Below are positions 34,855 to 46,720 of a stretch of DNA of 64,000 nt, one piece after another (the stretch's first letter is position 1; every line of letters begins with the position of its first letter). The notes below the pieces were generated by a model. The model saw only the letters and a program-made list of their open reading frames with translations. It had not been told where the DNA came from and ran no database searches. This DNA comes from Symsagittifera roscoffensis (Eukaryota > Xenacoelomorpha > Acoela > Convolutidae). A program made the position numbers and the translations under genes. Location of the stretch: NCBI RefSeq assembly GCF_963678635.1, contig NC_087071.1, positions 19,655,613-19,719,612 of the forward strand. Direction: 5' to 3'.

Positions 34855-35715
34855 TTAATAATCGATTATTTTACGATTTTAGTACCAGTCTCACTAAATT
34901 TGAGAAACAACCGATTTTAATCAAATATTAATCGATTATAATCTCTCCCTTTCAAAATCAAAACATAACTAATTATCAATTAATATAATCGATTTTTTAC
35001 TCGTCTACTTTTAAATACAATTATACTCATTTATATTTGATTATAATAGATTATTTTTATTCAATTTTCTAATTCATTATTTTTGCACAAAAATCCCTTA
35101 TAATTGATTATAATTGATTATAATTGATTATAATCCTTTTAGATTGTCCATTTTGTCTTCGAAGTTGCATCTAAACTGCTTATATTTTATGCTTTTTGTA
35201 GACGTTTCTTCCTATAGAAAATGAAAAATATGTTTTTGAAGTTTTCTAATCAAATCAAATTTATAAGGTTTTTATCGTTTCTTCCCCATTAGAGTTGTTT
35301 TGTGATGCATATTCCTTAAATCTTTTTTGAGCACCAAAACATCAGTAAATTGATTTAGTTTTATGGTTGATTCGGAAGATTTATTTTTCATCAACCGCGG
35401 GAACTTTTCCACTCATATGAAAAGATCTCTTTCGTGGTAAGACTTTGTGTTCAGGTGAAACAAAGTGTTCAAGATATCTCTCTTCTAGAGATTCTCCTAT
35501 TGACCCAAAAATGATAACCCATAAAATATAATTCTACTATAGTTTTGAATTGACAAATTTTTGGCAATATGAGAGATTATAATCGATTATAATTGATTAT
35601 AATTAATTCTGTGTTTTTTGTAAGAACTATAATCAATTATAATCGATTATAAGAGATCATAATCACTTAGAAAATTTCACGATTATAATCTACGATTATA
35701 ATATCACGATTATAT
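34855..35715. repeat. AATCGATTATAAT palindrome arrays, unit 2
   Basis: Clusters at 34855-35140 and 35570-35715 correspond to those of unit 1 at 18045-18860. Word copy number differs, e.g. ATAATTGATTATAATTGATT is longer here. Confidence 0.8.
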
Positions 35716-37627
35716 TTTGACTGTCAATTATTTATCATACACATCGTTAAAATGTCTCTTTGAAATGAAAGACGGGTTTGTTTTCAAAGTTGTCCATTAA
35801 AACCTTTTAAACATCTAATTTTGGTAAATAGAAACAATTATAATTGTCAAAAAATCACCATAATAATCCGTTATAATCGATTACTTGCGCATAAACTTGG
35901 ATGCGGGTAGATAATCCTTTGCTTTTGCGTTTTCGCAAACGCTAAAAATTCAAAACTGAAACTCATGAAACGCAATTAAGTTTTGTACTTTTGCTTTAAG
36001 AAAAAAAGCTTGACAAATAAACTCTTAGTATGAAAAAAATGGTTATGATATATTTTCATAGTATGGAAAAAATGATTATGATTACATTTTCCTAGTATAA
36101 AAAATTGTTTATGCTATTTTAATACCTTTTTGATCTGAAAAAAAAATGACAAGAACTTTCATTGTATAGAAAAGTTGCTTGTCAAACTATTTTTTCCTCT
36201 GAATTTTAGTAACAAACATTTTTTTCTTGTGTTAAAATGATGTGTGTGACAAGCAGTTTTTGTCTCATAGACATCAATTTGATACATTGAAATTTTAGAA
36301 CATACTACAGTCTAAAATTTACAAAATAATCAATTATTATTAAGTCTAATTTCCATCAATGGAAAGAATTTTTTGGGCATCAATTTTTTTTCTTTTTGCC
36401 ATCCCGTTTTTGTTTATCCTCTGAAAAATCGATGAATATTGTCTTGAGTTGATCTCTTCCCTCCTGTCAATTTGTAGTTTGTTATTTAATTTGCCTTCTT
36501 AAATATAGTTATCAAGGAAAGTATTAGCATTTAATCATCTATGGAAGGTGTTGCTTAGAGATCTTAAACATGGATAACGGGCTCTGAAAGCAATAAAATC
36601 AAGCTTTACAGAGTTGTATTTTTATTAATTCTGAAGATTAAGATCGTGCTGAAAGTCATTATCGAGTGTGAATATAGCAGAACAGAAAAGTCTTATTGAA
36701 TCCTAGATAGCATGTAAATGCCACCAACATATTATAGTGAAAAATTCAATCAAATAAAGTCAAGTTTGGGACAACGTTTAAATAATACAGTTCGTGGAAA
36801 TGTCTCATTGAAATGAAAGACAGGGTTTGGTTTCAAAGAAGTTATCCATTAAAAATGGTCAAATTAACCTATCCCGCGTCGAGGAGCTCAATTTAATGTT
36901 TTGATTTATTTCTCAGTCAAATTTTGGCATCTTTATTGTCTCGATGCGGTATGTTACGACAATCTCGGCGCTTTTTTTTTTGAGATGTTCCAATTTTTTT
37001 ACCCAAAAAAAATTACCGGATAATTGCTAAAACAAGCTCAGATATGTTTCGACTCTCATGAACAAAGGTGTTTTTTTTCGACTGTCTTGATTTAATTGGT
37101 CGAAGTTTTTCCGTATATTTGTTCCATTTCAAACACAAAGGAGAAGCTGCCCTTCTTATAGACGAAAATGCGTTTTAGATAGACGGTAATCTCAAATTTC
37201 TTCCTGATTTTTTAAAAAGTTTTCTGGTAGAAGTTTGAGCTGATAGCAGCTGTGATATTTTGCAAAACGAAAAAGGTTGAAAAAGCTCCCTTCCGCATAT
37301 TGTGAAAAATACAATCCATATATTTTCGAGTTGAAAAGTATACTAGTATGAACAATCAACTTGCCTCATAAAAAGTTGAAAGACTTCAAAACCAGCTTAA
37401 TTCAACAATAAGAAGAACAATTACCCAAAACCAAGGTGTGGTTGTCACTAGCAAGTTTTTTTGAAGAAAAACTAGTTCAAAATAGTTCTGAATAGTTCAG
37501 CAAAGCTCCGAGATATATTCCCGCTTCATCGTCGGCTCTGTTCCATCCATAAAAGTAATAACACTGAAGAACCATATTAAAAACGAGCCAAACCTAGTTT
37601 TTCACAGAAATTAGAACGGAAAGCAAA

Positions 37628-38078
37628 AATTCCGTCAACAAAAAATGCTAGTTAAAAAGTCGAAATTTGTCCGAAAAAAAAACCCACCCCGAGCACAAAT
37701 ATTCTGTTACTTTACTTTCGAAAGTCACCAATCAATAATTTTTCTAACCAATCATTTATGGCAAATATGCTTCCCCCAACCAATTTAGAACGTGTTCTAA
37801 GACGGCTTAAATCTCCGCTTACACGTTAAAAGCGCTGGTTATATCGCGCGTTAATTGTCCCCAATTGGCCAAAATGGCAATCTTTAAACCCTCATAACTT
37901 TACGAGAAATATCACAGTTGAAATAGCTTTCAAAATTGAGCTCAGGACAGCAATACCTTTCGAATGATATAAAAAACTTCCGTCGAAAATGGCTAGTTAA
38001 AAAATCGAAATTTGTCTGAAGAAAAAAATCTCACCCCGAGCACAAATATTCCGTTACTTTCGTATCGAAAGTCGGAAC
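37628..38078 (-). repeat. GTTCCGACTTT small-repeat family, nested fragments
   Basis: Two pieces of the same family: 37628-37732 and 37853-38078. The DNA between them resembles the second half of the family. Confidence 0.6.
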
Positions 38079-38324
38079 AAAAAGGCAAAAAAAATAACAC
38101 AGTGAACAATTAAATCATGTAACCAGATTTAGTTTCATATTTTACAAGGTAACATCACACAAAGAGCCGTAAATACACGTAAAACGTATATAAACATAAA
38201 ACTTTGATTAATCTGGGGAAAAGCTACTCAAATTTTTTTCGCTTTTTCCAGTTTTTCAACCCCTTTCGTAGAATCTTTCCTTAAAAAAAGGCGTAGAAAC
38301 AGCAACTCCCAAAAAAAAATAACG

Positions 38325-38605
38325 CGCGATATTTTTCGTGCTATTAACGCGTTAAATTTAATCCGTCTTAGAAATTGTTCCAAATTGGTTTATGGAAGCT
38401 TATTTGCTTAACTGTTTTTTTACTAGGAGCAAAATTTATCACTTTGTACCTTATCTGGCGTGTGGGGGATGATTTTCACAAATACTTCAAACTTAGAAAA
38501 AACTCTATTTTAATTTTTCCTTTTCTTACATCTTATTTGTTCATGTTATCTTTGCTTCATAGACAATAAAATGCAGTCGGATACGAGCAGTCTTGTTATG
38601 TTTGA
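38325..38605 (+). repeat. GTTCCGACTTT small-repeat family, second half
   Basis: From the CGCGCGATATTTTTCGTGC centre to GATACGAGCAGTCTTGTTA. Confidence 0.6.
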
Positions 38606-39081
38606 TATTATTTTGCATAGTCAATTCTACTGATTTGAGGAAGCGAACGAAAATACTTTTTTGTTTTGTTAGAAACTAAGCTTAGCGTCATAAGGTGAGA
38701 TCTTTTTTTAAAAAAGGTTTCGGCTAAATGAGTGGTTATACCCGAAAGTTTTTTACGCCTAAGATGCGCGAAAACTTTTTTAAGGAGACTAAATTGACTC
38801 ACATTGAAAATAATAGTGTAACAAGTCTAAGGTTTCATGGATTCTGATTTTTTTGAGTTGGTTTGAAAATTGCGTGTTCATAAAAATTTCAAAGAAAAGA
38901 AAAAGGAAAATATCCAGAGTTGAAATGAAGAGCAAAAAAGTGACTGCAGACCAGCTTCCGGAGATATGGACAAATCACGTCGATCTCATTATTGATATGA
39001 TAGAACTAAATGTACTTTGACAAAACTGCAAAAAAAATTAACAGTTTTGTAAAGTGAGTACTAATTCATTGAGTCTTAGCG

Positions 39082-39509
39082 CAGGGGCGGATTTAGGGGA
39101 GGGAGGACGGGGGGGCGGTTGCCCTTTCCCTCTCAAGGGTTCGACCCCCTGCCGACCCAAAGAGTCCCCCCTTTGATACTTTTTAAGAAATCCATTTTTG
39201 GACGACAGACTCTCAAATTTTTCTAAAGGCGTCTTAGGCGCGAATATATACTAACTTTGAGGGGGAGCGCGCGCCAAAAAAACGCATTTTTTTCCTTCTA
39301 AAAATTTTACAAAAAGCGCCCAAAAATAGCTTTTTGGACCTGATTTTCCAAAATATTCCTGCGGTGCCAAAAATTTGGCCAAAACAGCGTCTTTTTGCTG
39401 CTTTAGGAAAGCTCCGAAAATCAATTTGGATCACCTAAAAAAAGGCGTCAAAACTTTCGAAAATTTTAAGAAAATCCCCCCCCCTTCGAGAAAATCCTAG
39501 ATCCGCCCG
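39082..39509. mobile_element. 428-bp non-autonomous hAT-like element with 8-bp target duplication
   Basis: Ends are CAGGGGCGGATTTAGG and, inverted, CGGGCGGATCTAGG. The flanks are TCTTAGCG (39074-39081) and TCTTAACG (39510-39517), an 8-bp target duplication with one mismatch, as hAT elements make. Unit 1 has the single unoccupied site near 22822 (TTTTTAACG), so insertion came after the unit duplication. No transposase inside; it would have depended on an enzyme supplied elsewhere. A second partial copy is at 63405-63725. Confidence 0.75.
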
Positions 39510-41394
39510 TCTTAACGCCCCGCGTTTCTAAAGAAATCTTGCTCAAAATTCTACGCTGGTCTGAAGCCTCACTTTTACTTTGTTCCAGATTTTTTTTATT
39601 TGAGAAGATCAGATTTAATAATTTCTGGGCTAACTCAAAAACCTTCATCAATTTTCTCTTTCTTTCGAAAAAGTTTCTGAATTCTACAATCTTTCAAACC
39701 ACTTTCAAACTTTTTGTCATCTTAATCTTTCATCAATGCTTTTCAACTCTTTCTCACTTAAATTATCTGGAGAATTTATCGATTTCAGTTGGGCTATGGA
39801 CTTTTTCAGCTTAAATTGATTTTATTTATTCCCGCTTTTACTGAACATACTCACCAATAAAGTTTTTGTATTAATTTTTATGAATTATTAATATTCAACG
39901 AATAGAAAAAATTATAAATATTTTTGTATATCATATTTTTCATAACCCATATCCTACAAATTAAAAATTATTTTCTTACACTTTTTTGACAACATAAATT
40001 TCATTATGACAGATTGAAAATAGTTTTTAGAAAACAGTTTCACATGTGGGGGATGAGGGCAAAAGACCTCAAGTAGCCAAGACATTAAATAAATATGGTT
40101 TTGACGCAACAGTTTTTTTGGTGTCGCTTTAGAAAATTTCAACTTTAGATTCCGAAACTAGCTCAACATCATCATCATACACACTACCAGGCCTGAAGCT
40201 TTATGGTGTGCTTGATTTTGATTGGAAATCATCCTTTTACAAAATTGTCAGCAAAAAAAAAGAATTATAAAAAAGATAGACCTCTTTTTAGTGAAAACTT
40301 ATCAGCTATCTTGACTTCACTTAGAAGTCAACTTGTAGCCTTTGCCAGTTCTCTTGCTTTTTGCTATTTTTTGGTATCATTTTAGTTTAAGGCGTAAAGT
40401 TACGATCTATAATATGATGAAAAAATCTGTTCTCAAAAACCATACTTCTTCTTTACTTTTTTCTAGCTTGTCATGACACATTTGTCCAGCTTTTTTAAAG
40501 AAAAAAGTCAAAAGTTTTGGCTCTCTTCCATTCCCACTCACATATCAAAACTTTCTATTTTTCTATTTTTTGAATTTGTTATTTTGGCTGATTGCGTAAC
40601 GTTACAATGAAAAGTATGAAGCACAAAATTTTTTCACGGTGGTTATTTTTTTTTAGTATGCCAAGTTTCATTTGACAACATTTAAACAAACTCTCAAGAC
40701 TGAAACTTGAATGAGGAAATGGTGAAAAATATTCGTTTATTTTTATTATTTGTGTTATCAGGGCTAAAAGAGTGATGTTACCATCCAAAGTATGAAAGTG
40801 AGATAAGACGAAAGAGACAGACTCCCATTATACATATTGGGTGAAGAAAAGAAATGGAAGAAGTAAATGAGAGTGTGTAAAAAAACTCAATAGATTCCTT
40901 TTCATTTTGCCAACCACTGTTAAATTATACTTTAAAAACATTTTGAATTTTTTTCAAAAAAGTTTAACAATTAACCCTTAACAAAATAACTCATGCAATC
41001 AGATTTAATCTCATATTTTACAAGGTAACATCACACATAACGCCAAAAATACACTTAAAACGTAAATGTACATAAAAACTTTAATATATCGGGGAGAAAG
41101 CTACTCAATTTTTTTTGGCTTCTTCCAATTTTCCAACCCACATCGTAGAATCTGAGCCAAATGTTTCTTAAAAATAGACGTAGAAATGGCAACTCTCAAA
41201 AAAAGTAGTTCACTTGTTCACGCTGATTTGATTTATTACAGCTAAGTGGATCAAAAGCCATCTAGACTTTGTAACTATTTGGCAACTACTACGTAAATAA
41301 TCGATAATTTAGAGCATTTATGAAATGCAACTGCTACGATATTGTAACTTTTACGTAATTTTTACGACTTTCGTAAAAAAAAGTAGCGGAAAAT

Positions 41395-41870
41395 TTGTGA
41401 TCGGGATGGGTTTTTTTTTCAGACAAATTTCGAATTTTTAATAGCCATTTTTGAAATTTATAGCTTTCAAAAGATATTGTTATCCCAAGCTTAAAACTGA
41501 AAAAATAAATCACCTGTGATTATTTTTTGTTACGTTATGAGAGTTTAAAGATTGCCATTTTGACCAATTTGGGACAATTAACGCGCGATATATTTCGCGC
41601 TATTAACGCTTAAGCGAGATTTAATCCGTCTTAGAAATCTTTCCAAATTGGTTCAAGGAAGCTTATATGCCAAAAATTAAGTGTTATTAGGAGCTAAATC
41701 TATCATTTTGTAGTTAATATGGAGTGTGAGGGGATGTTTTCACAATAAGTCTCAAATTGAAAATAAATATAATTTTTTAACATTAAAATGTTCCATGTTA
41801 TTTCTGCTCAATAGACCTTAAAAGGCAGTCGGAACAATCATGGTTTCAATACGAGCAGTCTTGTTATTCG
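41395..41870 (+). repeat. GTTCCGACTTT small-repeat family, copy lacking its first end
   Basis: From AATTTGTGATCGGGATGGG to CAATACGAGCAGTCTTGTTA; includes TTAACGCGCGATATATTTCG. It interrupts DNA continuous in unit 1 near 24650. Confidence 0.7.
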
Positions 41871-42109
41871 TAAATAATCGATTATTTACAATGGCACCAG
41901 GAGCAACAATTTTTTTAGCAAATATTTAGTTCAACTACAAAAGATGAAGTGGCTCTTCTCCAGTCCCCTTTTTGATATATTTTTAAAATAGTATCTGGAA
42001 AATTTTTAACAGGACTTTTCATGTCATAGATTGCCTTAAAACGTGTCAGGGTGAACAAGAAACAAGTTTTAACAACATTTTTTACATATACTTTGTTTAT
42101 CATGAGAGC

Positions 42110-42300
42110 AAAGGGCTCAGGTAGCAATGAAATTAAGTCTATTTGGTTCTGAAACAACAATTTTTTTATATCGTTTAGAAAGTTTCATTTTCAGATTCTG
42201 AAAATAGCTCAACTTCAGCAACATACAAGCTACCAGGCCTGAGACTTTATAGTGTGGTTGACTTTGATTGAAAATCATCCGTTTATAAAAATTGTCAGCG
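42110..42300. repeat. Third partial copy of the 23345-23560 segment
   Basis: GGGCTCAGGTAGCAA, GTTCTGAAACAACA and ACTACCAGGCCTGAGACTTT recur here as at 23355 and 40060. So this piece was duplicated once more inside unit 2. Confidence 0.65.
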
Positions 42301-42324
42301 AAGAAAAAGATAAGGAATTATAAC

Positions 42325-42520
42325 AAGACTGCTCAAATCAGGGCGAAGCCCTGAATACTCCGACTGCCTTTTAAGGCTTATGAAGCAGTAATAACCTAAA
42401 AAGGCTAAAAGTAATACAATAAAAAGAAGAAAAAGGGAACTTAAAAACAAAAAGAACTTATAAAGTGAGAAGAAAACCAATTCTATTAACAAAAAATAAA
42501 AAAGCATCAAACTTATATTA
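42325..42520 (-). repeat. GTTCCGACTTT small-repeat family, terminal fragment
   Basis: TAACAAGACTGCTCAAATCA, GGGCGAAGCCC and CGACTGCCTTTTAAGG mark the inverted 3' end of the family. Confidence 0.6.
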
Positions 42521-43205
42521 GCAAATTAAAATAACAAGCTAAATAGTTATATCATTTTTGAAGTCTTTTTCAAACAATTTGGCCCCCTTCCACTTCAAGG
42601 TCAAAACATAATTCAAGAACAATCCTCGTGCAGTAAGTAAGACATGGTTTTTCAAGGAATCATTCTTTCAAACAACAACACTTTCTACATTTTCGACACG
42701 TATAGCAAAAAAGCTATATTTACTCAACTATATTACAAAAGGCTTAACTAATTTTATTTTGATGAAATTGTTTTTAAAAACTTTTTCGTACTGGGGATTG
42801 ATTTGTTAATTGAAGTGGGTTTTGTCGGTTGAGAAAAAGAAACATGTTGATTAAAACTATTTTTTGGTCGAGAAATCAAATCGTTTCTGAATTGGTGGAA
42901 AATCAAAATTTCGAAACGATCGAAACTTTCGCAAAGCTGGTCAAAAGAAACGAAACATTCTAGGTTGACCTTCAAACAAAAGCGCAGCTAAAAAAAATAG
43001 GATCTACGGAAAAGTGCTTCTGATTTAATTTTTATTTATTAAAGTTGTATGAAAATCATTTTTTTTGCGAAACAAACGACACTTCGGAAAGCCTTTTTTC
43101 AAAGAACTTTAAATGAAATTAAGTGTTTTTATTACTGCTAGAGCGCTATTTTTAAAATTGCGACCAGATAATCCAATCATCTAACAATTACAGTTATGAC
43201 AGACT

Positions 43206-43400
43206 CATTACGAGGCCAAACTGTGCACTGTTCCTGTATGTTCCTGGGCTCCAGAGACAAGTCTCTAAATATGTTCCAAAATATAAGTGGATTCCACGAT
43301 CAAGTTTTCAGTGAATTCCGCGTATTTACGTTACAAATACCTGTAACGTAAATTTTGTCGGCACATTTGTTTTGCTGCGGATACTGTGACCTTGCGGTGG
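43206..43400. repeat. CATTACGAGG-family relic
   Basis: Left end CATTACGAGGCCAAACTGTG followed by GGCTCCAGAGACAAGTCTC; right end not found. Confidence 0.5.
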
Positions 43401-43549
43401 AAAAAGTCACCTAGTTTGATAACTACTAATCGTTGGCAGTTCAACTGAAACTGACAGAAAACGCTCGGAAAATAAAACGAAACTGAGAGAGCCGTACTAA
43501 ATCTATCAAACTATCCAAACTTCCGCAATATCTACCTCATCATCCACCG

Positions 43550-43817
43550 ATGAATCCAAACAAGACTGGAACACAGACGCGCGTCATTAAGGGAGCGACT
43601 AGCTTCCTAGGCTTCCTAGGCGATCAAATCATTTGTGGTAGTACCCAACCTGCTTCAATCTTTTGTTCTTGCTCAATTTCGTTTTCGTCATTATCAGCAG
43701 GCAGCCCCTGACAACATTGAAAGTAGTTTACCACACTTGAAAGTTTTGCCAGAGGATCAATTTTACCTCAGCTTTATGTGGCCATACGATCTCACAGCCA
43801 ATGTGGTTGCTCACTAG
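43550..43817 (+). other. Coding-like island, possible broken gene
   Basis: ATG at 43550 opens 53 codons (MNPNKTGTQTRVIKGATS...). In the next frame a 60-codon stretch ends at 43817 (contains PEDQFYLSFMWPYDLTANVV). The island is GC-richer than its flanks. A frame change between the pieces would suggest a pseudogene; no family recognised. Confidence 0.25.
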
Positions 43818-45124
43818 CAAACCATAATGATCTATGATGCAAAAAATTTATCGACTAATGCAAGCTGAGCAATTCAACGAGCAGCAATAGCTAATAGGCA
43901 AGAGTTCATTCATTTAATGGCGAATAGTGTCTCCAAATAAACTAATTTATGTTGCTTTAATAAGATAAGACTTTTATTGTATTCAGTCCAAAATACTGAT
44001 ATCGCAAAACCAGTAAAGGGCAAGTTGATTATTTAGAGCTACTCGTAATGTTTGGTTTTCCGACTTTCGAACATTATAATGTGTTTTGTTAGATCATTTG
44101 AAGACTTCGAATTCGAAAGTTTCAATAGCTAAAGATTATCTGACATCAATTGCACAGCTGAAAGGCTGTGAGTGCCTTAGAAAATCAAAATTTCCAATTA
44201 ATAACCGTACGATCTAATTTGGTATGTTTTTGTTGAAGGGCCGCAAATATTCTGACCACTATGTTATTAAACGCAAACTGAACTTTGTTGTTTATACAGA
44301 GATTCAGCAAAACGTCGAAGCTTCTTTCTTCAAATTATATTTTTCGTTCAGTTTGAAAATTATTCAAACCAAAAAGGCAGTGAAAATTTTTTTACTCATG
44401 ATAAATGTTTTAATTGTTAAATCGTCAATTTACTTTAGAGCAATTTTCAATTTTTTTAGTCAATTTTTAGAGCAATTTTTTTAGAGCAATTTTTTTGCAT
44501 CAGTTCCTTATTCCCTATTTTTACATCGTTTGTCATGTTAATTGAAAGAACCATCAAATTATCTCAAACTTGTCTTCTTAGTTTCTTCCAAGTAATTGTC
44601 TTCTCAAGCCTAGAATTTATAATCGAACTGAAACTTTAATTCTTTTGAGTTGACCGATTACTGTTTTTTATGTTCTAAGTTGGTTTTTAGTGCTTCAGAA
44701 TTTCTAATTTTGTTTTGGATCACTTTACAATTTGCAGAAATGAAACTTGTTTTTGTTTACGCCAGATCTGAAGTAATCAGATTCAAACTAATTAAGCTGA
44801 ATAAAGATTAAAATTGGGATATTCAAACAGTAATCAGAGGCAACCTTGAAACAAGCTCAGACTTTGTGCAGTTTCCAAAAAACCAAAAAAAAAACATTCT
44901 GAAAAGTGCTCAGTGTCAAGAAAAACAATTTTACAGCAAATCAATCTTAAATAAGATGGGAAAATGGGATACGATGTACTGTGATTGTACTGTCTTACTC
45001 CTCCAACCCAGCATGTCTAAGAAGTTTTTTCAAATCAAAAAAGCGTTTATTTCTATTCAAGTCCAGGTATTAGGCCAACTTTTCCATATGTAAATCCAGT
45101 GGCCCACAATCACGATGATATTTA

Positions 45125-45308
45125 CATTACGAGGCCAAAATTTGCATTTTGTAAATTGTTAGCGGATTCCGCAAAAAAGACGCTCCTTTTGTTCTTCTTT
45201 TGTTCGTTCATTTTCTTTGATGTTCCGACAAAAGCTTAACATGGTTAAAGACTTGTCTCTGGAATCCAGGAACATACAGACCCAAAATTTTGCGCCTACC
45301 CATTAATG
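45125..45308. repeat. CATTACGAGG-family short copy
   Basis: CATTACGAGGCCAAAATTTG through CTCTGGAATCCAGGA to TTTTGCGCCTACCCATTA. This gives a compact form of the element without a C-rich core. Confidence 0.6.
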
Positions 45309-46561
45309 CATGATATTGATCAGACCCAATTACATCAAACCCGAAAACTTAACTCAAACCAAAATTTGATATTGAAATTCAAGTTAGTTTAACGGAAACA
45401 GACGTCAAATTGACAAATTTGGCATATGTTTCTAATTAAGGATGAAAAATTTGAAAGAGATAAGGCAGCCGATGAATAAACAATTTTCAACAAAAAAAAA
45501 TTTTTAGGTTCATAGAGAAGCCATCGTTTCATTAAAAAAAACAGCAATCAGAGCGGAAACAAAGCCGTGGCAAAAATGTTTACTAATCCTTGTTAAAATA
45601 CCCAAAAGTAGGCAATGAATGAAAAAGTTTCAGTTTTTGCATTCAAGCTCAACCAAGAGATATCAGTGAATATCTGCCAGGACTTAGTAATTTTTGTGCA
45701 AAAACTTTGACAAACCCATCATCAAATCATTCAATTTTTGCAGGACGCTTGTTTTTTTTCTTATTTCAGAATTTCTAGTTTGGTCATGAAAAGATTTTGA
45801 ATTTCGAAGTTTTTTCGGTTGACAATTTGCTGATGAGTTTGCTTCTAGGCATGTTTGTCTTAAACCAAACAAGATTCCTTACAAAACGCATTTTTTGATT
45901 TTTTATCTTTTTCTATGAACAAGGAACTATCACTTAAGAGCTCATTTTACGTTTGAAAAAAAAATTGAAGGAACTTAGTTGTTTCAAAAAATTCCTTCAT
46001 TTTTTTGGCATAGTTTAAGTTGTAGTTTAATTTGGAGGCTCAGTAAACTTTTGCTTAACATTTTTTTTCAAATTATCGCCGAACTTTTTGAACCTTTTAG
46101 CAGATAAACCAAATTGCCTTATCAAGCTGCGTTTTCACGTTTCTTAAATAGCATCAGTATTTCAGATAACATCATAGGGGAAATTAAACCCCTTGAGTGC
46201 AATAATTTTTTGTTATTTGTTTAATTTTGTTGAAAACAAAGTTTTCATTTTTCAAAATTCGCTATCAGTAACAGATCAGGGAAATAAATTGAGCGAAATG
46301 TTTTTGAGCGAGTCCTTATTTTGCTACGTGCTCTCTTTCAAACTTTGTATCATCTTAGCTTTTCAGAGCATTTCAATTTACAATTTTTTCTCTCTATGTA
46401 TTGGAAGATAAAAAGAATTCACTGCGAAAAATTGGAGACATGGGTCTGGGTCGAGCTGAAAAATTTAGCATACACAAAATCAAACATGGTCAGAACATGC
46501 CTGATTACGATCGAAACAAAAAACAAACATACATTAACAGAACCTATATAGGTGTTTGATT

Positions 46562-46720
46562 CAGTACGAGGCCAAGTTGTGCTCTCTATAGGTGCACAAT
46601 TTTGTGACTGTGTGCTCCTGGATTCCAGAGACAGATCTTTTACCATGTTTCAAAATTTTATTGATTTTCAATTACAAAAATTTCGTGGATACCAAAACCT
46701 CTAAAGTAAATTTTGTCTGC
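46562..46720. repeat. CATTACGAGG-family relic
   Basis: CAGTACGAGGCCAAGTTGTG and CTGGATTCCAGAGACAGATC; strongly decayed. Confidence 0.45.

Larger units (their letters stand above)
27683..42767. repeat. Tandem segmental duplication, unit 2 (about 15.1 kb)
   Basis: Collinear with 11191-27005. Unit 2 lacks the two C-rich blocks but has gained several copies of the GTTCCGACTTT small repeat and the 428-bp hAT-like element. No gene is supported apart from the candidate micro-exons. Confidence 0.92.
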
